NCBI RefSeq assembly: GCF_010731855.1 | Contig: NZ_AP022620.1 | Location: 4,278,001 to 4,342,000, forward strand | DNA: 64,000 nt | Reading direction: 5' to 3' | Source: Mycolicibacterium anyangense | GTDB taxonomy: Bacteria > Actinomycetota > Actinomycetes > Mycobacteriales > Mycobacteriaceae | Notes under the pieces: generated by a model | What the model saw: only the letters and a program-made list of their open reading frames with translations | Told to the model about the DNA's origin: nothing | The model's database searches: none | In this document: piece after piece, positions 60,249 to 64,000 of the stretch | Layout of the letters: each line of letters begins with the position of its first letter | Numbering within the stretch: position 1 is the first letter of the stretch | Made by a program: the position numbers and the translations under genes

Positions 60249-61434
60249 GGGGCACTTCCTTCCACGGCATGCCGGCGTCGGCACGCAGGTCTCCGGGCAG
60301 GCCGAGGACACGCTCGCCGAGAATATTGCGCATCACCTCCGACGTGCCGCCTTCGATGGTGTTGGCGCGGCTGCGCAGGAACCGCTGCTGGATCGGACCC
60401 CGCCAGTCGCCTTCCCGGTTGGCGCCGTGCATGGCGTAGCTGTGATACAGAATGCCTTCTGGCCCAAGGAAATCCATGCACCATTGGTAGATCTGCTGGT
60501 TGAGTTCGGCCCCCACCATCTTGCCGATCGAGGCTTCCGGCCCCGGTCCGCCAACGGTGGCCGAGGCCCGCGAGCGCTCCGAAGTCAGCCGCTGGGCCTC
60601 CGAACGCAACCACAGCTGGGTCAGCTTGTCCCGCGACACGGACGTCTGCAGGTCCGGTCGCGAGGCCCACAACGAGACCGCCTCGGCGATGGTGCCGTCA
60701 CCGCGACGGCTGCCGCTGCCGCCCAGTGCGCTGCGCTCGTTCATCAGGGTGGTCATCGCCACCCGCCAGCCGTCACCGACGGCACCCAATCGGTGGCTGT
60801 CCGGGATGCGCGCGTCGGTGATGTAGACCTCGTTGAACTCGGCCTGACCGGTCAATTGGCGCAGCGGCCGGGTCTCGACGCCGGGAGCCTGCATATCGAG
60901 CACGAAGTAGGTCAGGCCCTTGTGCTTGGGCGCGTCGGGATCGGTGCGAGCCAGCAGCAGACCCCACCGTGCGCGGTGAGCCAGGCTGGTCCACACCTTC
61001 TGACCGTTGATCACCCACTCGTCACCGTCGGGTACGGCCGAAGTGGCCAGCCCGGCCAGGTCGGAGCCCGCACCCGGCTCGGAGAACAGCTGGCACCAGA
61101 TGTGCTCGGTAGTGGCCAGCGGGCGCAGCAAGTCCTTCTTGAGCTCATCGCTCTGGGCGTGCTCGCGCACGGTCGGTGCGGCCATGCCGTAACCCATCGG
61201 GTTCAGGCCCAGCGGCACCGGACCGCCCGCTCCCTGCAGGATCCGGTCGGCCACCGCCTGCAAACCACGGGACAGGCCAAGGCCACCAAGGCCTTCGGGG
61301 AAGTGGATCCAGGACAGACCAGCGTCGTAGCAGGCGCCGAGGAATTCGGGGATCGGGACCTTCTTGGGGTCGTGGTCGGCCACGACCTGCCGGGCCAGGT
61401 CCGCGACCCGGTCGGCATCAGCGACGGTGCTCAT
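60241..61434 (-). CDS. Acyl-CoA dehydrogenase, catalytic subunit of the second pair
   Basis: A 397-residue acyl-CoA dehydrogenase. It shows LFSEPGAGSDLAGLAT, VINGQKVWTSLAHRARW and the catalytic-base motif IEGGTSEVMRN (Glu about 366). Start ATG 61434 gives MSTVADAD; 61482 would add a stretch with no site. Its partner overlaps its end by 8 bases. The gene lies downstream of a small secreted protein and ctaD on the same strand, but with no functional tie to either. Likely acts on a bulky or branched acyl-CoA. Confidence 0.9.
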   Translation of the reverse strand: MSTVADADRVADLARQVVADHDPKKVPIPEFLGACYDAGLSWIHFPEGLGGLGLSRGLQAVADRILQGAGGPVPLGLNPMGYGMAAPTVREHAQSDELKKDLLRPLATTEHIWCQLFSEPGAGSDLAGLATSAVPDGDEWVINGQKVWTSLAHRARWGLLLARTDPDAPKHKGLTYFVLDMQAPGVETRPLRQLTGQAEFNEVYITDARIPDSHRLGAVGDGWRVAMTTLMNERSALGGSGSRRGDGTIAEAVSLWASRPDLQTSVSRDKLTQLWLRSEAQRLTSERSRASATVGGPGPEASIGKMVGAELNQQIYQWCMDFLGPEGILYHSYAMHGANREGDWRGPIQQRFLRSRANTIEGGTSEVMRNILGERVLGLPGDLRADAGMPWKEVPRG

Positions 61435-61482
61435 GTCGACACGATAGGGAACGCCGATCCAGCGCTGGTTGGCAGGTGTCAA

Positions 61483-61668
61483 CTAGTGCAGTTCGTACGA
61501 CTGGCGGGACAGCCGGAAGAAGTGTCCGCTACTCGAATCGGTGCAGGTGATGCCCGACTCCGCACTGCTCCCCGACGGAGACTGGAACTGGTAGAGGTCG
61601 TCAGCGTGCGCCACTCCTGCGGGGGCGACGCCGATCAGGGCGGCCAGCACCCAGCCGACGCGCTTCAT
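61483..61668 (-). CDS. Shrunken secreted protein (DUF6636-like remnant)
   Basis: A 61-residue protein: a clear signal peptide (VGWVLAALIGVAPAGVAHA) then only about 40 residues, starting DDLYQFQSPSG and ending GITCTDSSSGHFFRLSRQSYELH. I recall the mycobacterial DUF6636-type family as starting after the signal with FQSPSGNI.C and ending with C..SSGH.F..SR.SY, some 70 residues apart. Here the two ends are joined directly, so the middle appears to be deleted in frame, removing most cysteines. It may be nonfunctional or a minimal form. Twenty-seven bases downstream of ctaD. Confidence 0.6.
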   Translation of the reverse strand: MKRVGWVLAALIGVAPAGVAHADDLYQFQSPSGSSAESGITCTDSSSGHFFRLSRQSYELH

Positions 61669-61695
61669 GGCCAGGACCCTGGCTGGATGCTGGGC

Positions 61696-63438
61696 TCAGC
61701 GCTGGGCTTCGGTGCGCGGTCCGAAGCCCTCGGGTGATTCCAGCGCGGTGGCATGTCGCCCGATATGCGCCTCGTCGCGCATCCGCTGGGACATGTGCGG
61801 GTAGTGCAGCTCGAAAGCGGGCCGCTCCGAACGGATCCGGGGCAGTTCGGTGAAGTTGTGCCGCGGCGGCGGGCAGGAGGTGGCCCACTCCAGCGAGTTG
61901 CCGTAACCCCACGGATCGTCGACGGCCACGACTTCGCCGTAGCGCCAACTCTTGAACACGTTCCAGGTGAACGGCAGGACCGAGATGCCCAGGATGAAGG
62001 CGCCGATGGTGGAGATGATGTTGGCCGTGGTGAATCCGTCGGAGGGCAGGTAGTCGGCATAACGCCGTGGCATCCCTTCGTTGCCGAGCCAATGCTGGAT
62101 CAGGAACGTGGTGTGGAAGCCGATGAAGGTCAGCCAGAAGTGCAGCTTGCCGAGCCGCTCGTCGAGCAGGCGGCCGGTCATCTTCGGGAACCAGAAGTAG
62201 ATGCCGGCGTAGGTGGCGAACACGATGGTGCCGAACAGCACGTAGTGGAAGTGCGCCACCACGAAGTAGCTATCGCTGACGTGGAAGTCCAGCGGCGGAC
62301 TGGCCAGCAGCACCCCGGTGAGCCCGCCGGCCAGGAACGTCACGATGAAGCCGAGGGAGAACAGCATCGGCGTCTCGAATGTCAGCCGGCCCTTCCACAT
62401 CGTGCCGATCCAGTTGAAGAACTTGATCCCCGTCGGCACCGCGATCAGATAGGTCATGAACGAGAAGAACGGCAGCAGAACGGCTCCCGTGACGAACATG
62501 TGATGCGCCCACACCGCCACCGAGAGGGCAGCGATACCCATGGTGGCGTAGATCAGCGTGGTGTAGCCGAAGATCGGCTTGCGGGAGAACACCGGAAAGA
62601 TCTCGGTCACAATGCCGAAGAACGGCAGCGCGATGATGTACACCTCGGGGTGGCCGAAGAACCAGAACAGGTGCTGCCAGAGGATGGCTCCGCCGTTGGC
62701 CGGGTCGTAGACGTGCGCGCCCAGATGGCGGTCGGCGGCCAGGGCGAACAGCGCCGCGGTCAGCAGCGGGAACACCATGATCACCAGGATCGACGTGACG
62801 AAGATGTTCCAGGTGAAGATCGGCATCCGGAACATCGTCATGCCGGGGCAGCGCATGCACACCACGGTGGTGATCATGTTGACCGCGCCCAGGATGGTGC
62901 CCAGACCGCCGACACCCAAGCCGAGGATCCACAGGTCCCCACCGGCACCCGGTGAGTGCATAGCATCCGACAACGGGGTGTAGGCGGTCCAGCCGAAGTC
63001 GGCCGCACCGCCGGGGGTGATGAAACCGGACAGCGCGATCAGCGCACCGAAGACGAATAGCCAGAACGACAATGCATTCAGTCGGGGAAACGCGACATCG
63101 GGTGCACCGATCTGCAGCGGCAGCACCAGGTTGGCGAAGCCGAACACGATCGGGGTGGCATAGAAGAGCAGCATCGCCGTGCCGTGCATGGTGAACAGCT
63201 GGTTGTACTGCTCGTTGGACAGGAACTGCAGACCAGGCAGCGCGAGTTCGGAGCGGATGAACAAGGCCATCAAGCCGCCGGCATAGAAGAAGAGGAAGCA
63301 GGCGACGCAGTACATGATGCCGATCAGCTTGTGATCGGTGGTGGTCAGCAGCTTGTAGACGAGGTGTCCGTGGCCGGCCAGACGAGCCGGGAACGGGCGA
63401 TGCGCGGAGAGTTCTCGCGGTGGGGCTTCGGCCGTCAT
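61696..63438 (-). CDS. ctaD: Cytochrome c oxidase subunit I (aa3-type)
   Basis: A 580-residue haem-copper oxidase subunit I with about 12 membrane helices. The copper-B and haem ligands are visible: [17 protein letters not shown] with the cross-linked His-Tyr region, WAHHMF, and [13 protein letters not shown] with both haem histidines. It pumps protons and reduces oxygen to water in the aerobic respiratory chain. It is highly like mycobacterial CtaD; some mycobacteria carry a second ctaD copy, so this may not be the only one. It is not part of the catabolic cluster. Start ATG 63438. Confidence 0.97.
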   Translation of the reverse strand: MTAEAPPRELSAHRPFPARLAGHGHLVYKLLTTTDHKLIGIMYCVACFLFFYAGGLMALFIRSELALPGLQFLSNEQYNQLFTMHGTAMLLFYATPIVFGFANLVLPLQIGAPDVAFPRLNALSFWLFVFGALIALSGFITPGGAADFGWTAYTPLSDAMHSPGAGGDLWILGLGVGGLGTILGAVNMITTVVCMRCPGMTMFRMPIFTWNIFVTSILVIMVFPLLTAALFALAADRHLGAHVYDPANGGAILWQHLFWFFGHPEVYIIALPFFGIVTEIFPVFSRKPIFGYTTLIYATMGIAALSVAVWAHHMFVTGAVLLPFFSFMTYLIAVPTGIKFFNWIGTMWKGRLTFETPMLFSLGFIVTFLAGGLTGVLLASPPLDFHVSDSYFVVAHFHYVLFGTIVFATYAGIYFWFPKMTGRLLDERLGKLHFWLTFIGFHTTFLIQHWLGNEGMPRRYADYLPSDGFTTANIISTIGAFILGISVLPFTWNVFKSWRYGEVVAVDDPWGYGNSLEWATSCPPPRHNFTELPRIRSERPAFELHYPHMSQRMRDEAHIGRHATALESPEGFGPRTEAQR

Positions 63439-63586
63439 AGCGCTGCGGTACCCGCTGACTGCGGCTTCTAACGCGCCGTTCGGCCGATCGTTGCCGCCGA
63501 CAGTAACCCTACGGCGCAGATGGGGTTCCCGGACCGCCGTGGGGTTACTGCCGCGGACCTTGCCGCCGACTATCGACCCGGTAAAT

Positions 63587-63600
63587 TAGAACGTGTTACA
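63587..63600. promoter_or_regulatory. KstR-like operator motif upstream of the DUF1295 gene
   Basis: TAGAACGTGTTACA matches the KstR consensus TNNAACNNGTTNNA at all fixed positions. KstR is the TetR-type repressor of the mycobacterial cholesterol regulon, and its operators are often near TAGAAC(n2)GTTCTA. The site lies 34 bases before the GTG start of the DUF1295 gene. A short motif like this can arise by chance. Confidence 0.45.
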
Positions 63601-63633
63601 TTTCTGGCCGCCGGTTTCGAAGGAGGCTGCTGC

Positions 63634-64000
63634 GTGACGGTGCATCGAAGCAAGACGCATTCACTCCTGCTGGTCACCGCGGCCTATGTGGTCGCCGTCG
63701 CGCTCGGTGCGGCGTGGCTGCTGGGGGGCCCGTCGACGGGCAGTCTGCTGCTGGACGCCTTCGTCGCCGATGTGCTGGCCACCCTGGTGATCTTCGTGTT
63801 CAGCCGGATCTACCGGAACTCCAGCTTCTACGACGCGTTCTGGAGCGTGATCCCGCCGCTGCTGTTGATCTACTGGTGGGCCGCAGGTCCGCTCGGGCTG
63901 GACTCGCTGCGGTGCTGGCTGGCCACCATCGTCGTCATGTATTGGGCGGTGCGGCTGACCGGCAACTGGGTGTACGGCTTTCCTGGCCTGCACCACGAGG
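63634..64000 (+). CDS. DUF1295 (steroid-5-alpha-reductase-like) membrane protein (partial)
   Basis: The first 122 codons of a gene that runs past the window end. It has several hydrophobic segments (LLVTAAYVVAVALGAAWLL, LATLVIFVFS, FWSVIPPLLLIYWW) and conserved SSFYDAFWSVIPP and TGNWVYGFPGLHHE, which match the DUF1295 family related to the steroid 5-alpha-reductase fold. GTG start at 63634 with AAGGAGG 7 bases upstream. A KstR-like motif 34 bases upstream suggests lipid or sterol control. Function: perhaps NADPH-dependent double-bond reduction in a lipid, but not proven. Confidence 0.85.
   Translation, partial: MTVHRSKTHSLLLVTAAYVVAVALGAAWLLGGPSTGSLLLDAFVADVLATLVIFVFSRIYRNSSFYDAFWSVIPPLLLIYWWAAGPLGLDSLRCWLATIVVMYWAVRLTGNWVYGFPGLHHE

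Noticed and set aside
60427..61737. 436-codon frame opposite the acyl-CoA dehydrogenase at 60241
   Set aside because: Antisense shadow; it overlaps three convincing minus-strand genes.
61753..62955. 400-codon open frame opposite ctaD
   Set aside because: Low-complexity His/Asp/Arg/Gly/Glu-rich translation typical of antisense high-GC frames; ctaD is certain.
1..64000. CRISPR arrays, tRNA or rRNA genes, intact insertion sequences
   Set aside because: No regularly spaced repeats, no tRNA-like cloverleaf region and no transposase gene were seen on either strand by eye.

Overview
The window is high-GC actinobacterial DNA, almost certainly from a fast-growing environmental mycobacterium (Mycolicibacterium type). 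The evidence is a complete yrbE-mce lipid-import operon with its accessory genes, an LpqH-type lipoprotein, mycofactocin-type short-chain dehydrogenases, several luciferase-like (F420/FMN) oxidoreductases, many acyl-CoA enzymes and a mycobacterial-style CtaD. No rRNA, tRNA, CRISPR array or intact insertion sequence is visible.

Layout. 1-3.4 kb: end of an acyl-CoA dehydrogenase, a thiolase, a luciferase-like monooxygenase and an AhpD/CMD-like protein. 3.4-9.2 kb (minus strand): an EthD-like small protein, a MoxR ATPase plus VWA pair (NorQ/NorD or CbbQ/CbbO type), then P450, [3Fe-4S] ferredoxin and a luciferase-like oxidoreductase. 9.5-19 kb: a TetR regulator, enoyl-CoA hydratases, an acetoacetate-decarboxylase-like protein, a paired acyl-CoA dehydrogenase, SDRs and another TetR. 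19-26 kb: an orphan protein, an AveC-like membrane protein, a Rieske oxygenase, a CoA ligase and a long acyl-CoA dehydrogenase. 26-45 kb: two mycofactocin-type SDRs, a DUF2889 protein, an amidohydrolase, a beta-hydroxyacid dehydrogenase, a CoA ligase, an ALDH/CoA-transferase/thioesterase run, an epoxide hydrolase, GntR and TetR regulators, and a DUF35 plus thiolase-like (probable retro-aldolase) pair. 45-56.6 kb: the yrbEAB-mceABCDEF operon with two Mce-associated proteins and a CAP-domain protein. 56.5-64 kb: TetR, LpqH-like lipoprotein, patatin-like lipase, a second paired acyl-CoA dehydrogenase, a shrunken secreted protein, ctaD and the start of a DUF1295 (steroid-5-alpha-reductase-like) gene.

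How it fits together. Oxygenases (P450, Rieske, luciferase-like), CoA ligases, heteromeric acyl-CoA dehydrogenases, hydratases, dehydrogenases, a candidate aldolase and a thiolase make up the steps of an oxygenase-initiated, CoA-dependent catabolic pathway for a hydrophobic, perhaps cyclic, substrate. A Mce importer lies next to it. The substrate cannot be read from sequence. Two repeated operator-like inverted repeats tie scattered genes together: AGA(A/T)TCTAC-N6-(G/A)TAGAATCT at up to seven promoters (1.7-34 kb) and TATGGCAG-N4-CTG(T/C)CATA at four (9-40 kb). These two putative regulons, the MoxR/VWA pair near a P450 and the micro-ORFs at gene junctions are the most interesting observations.
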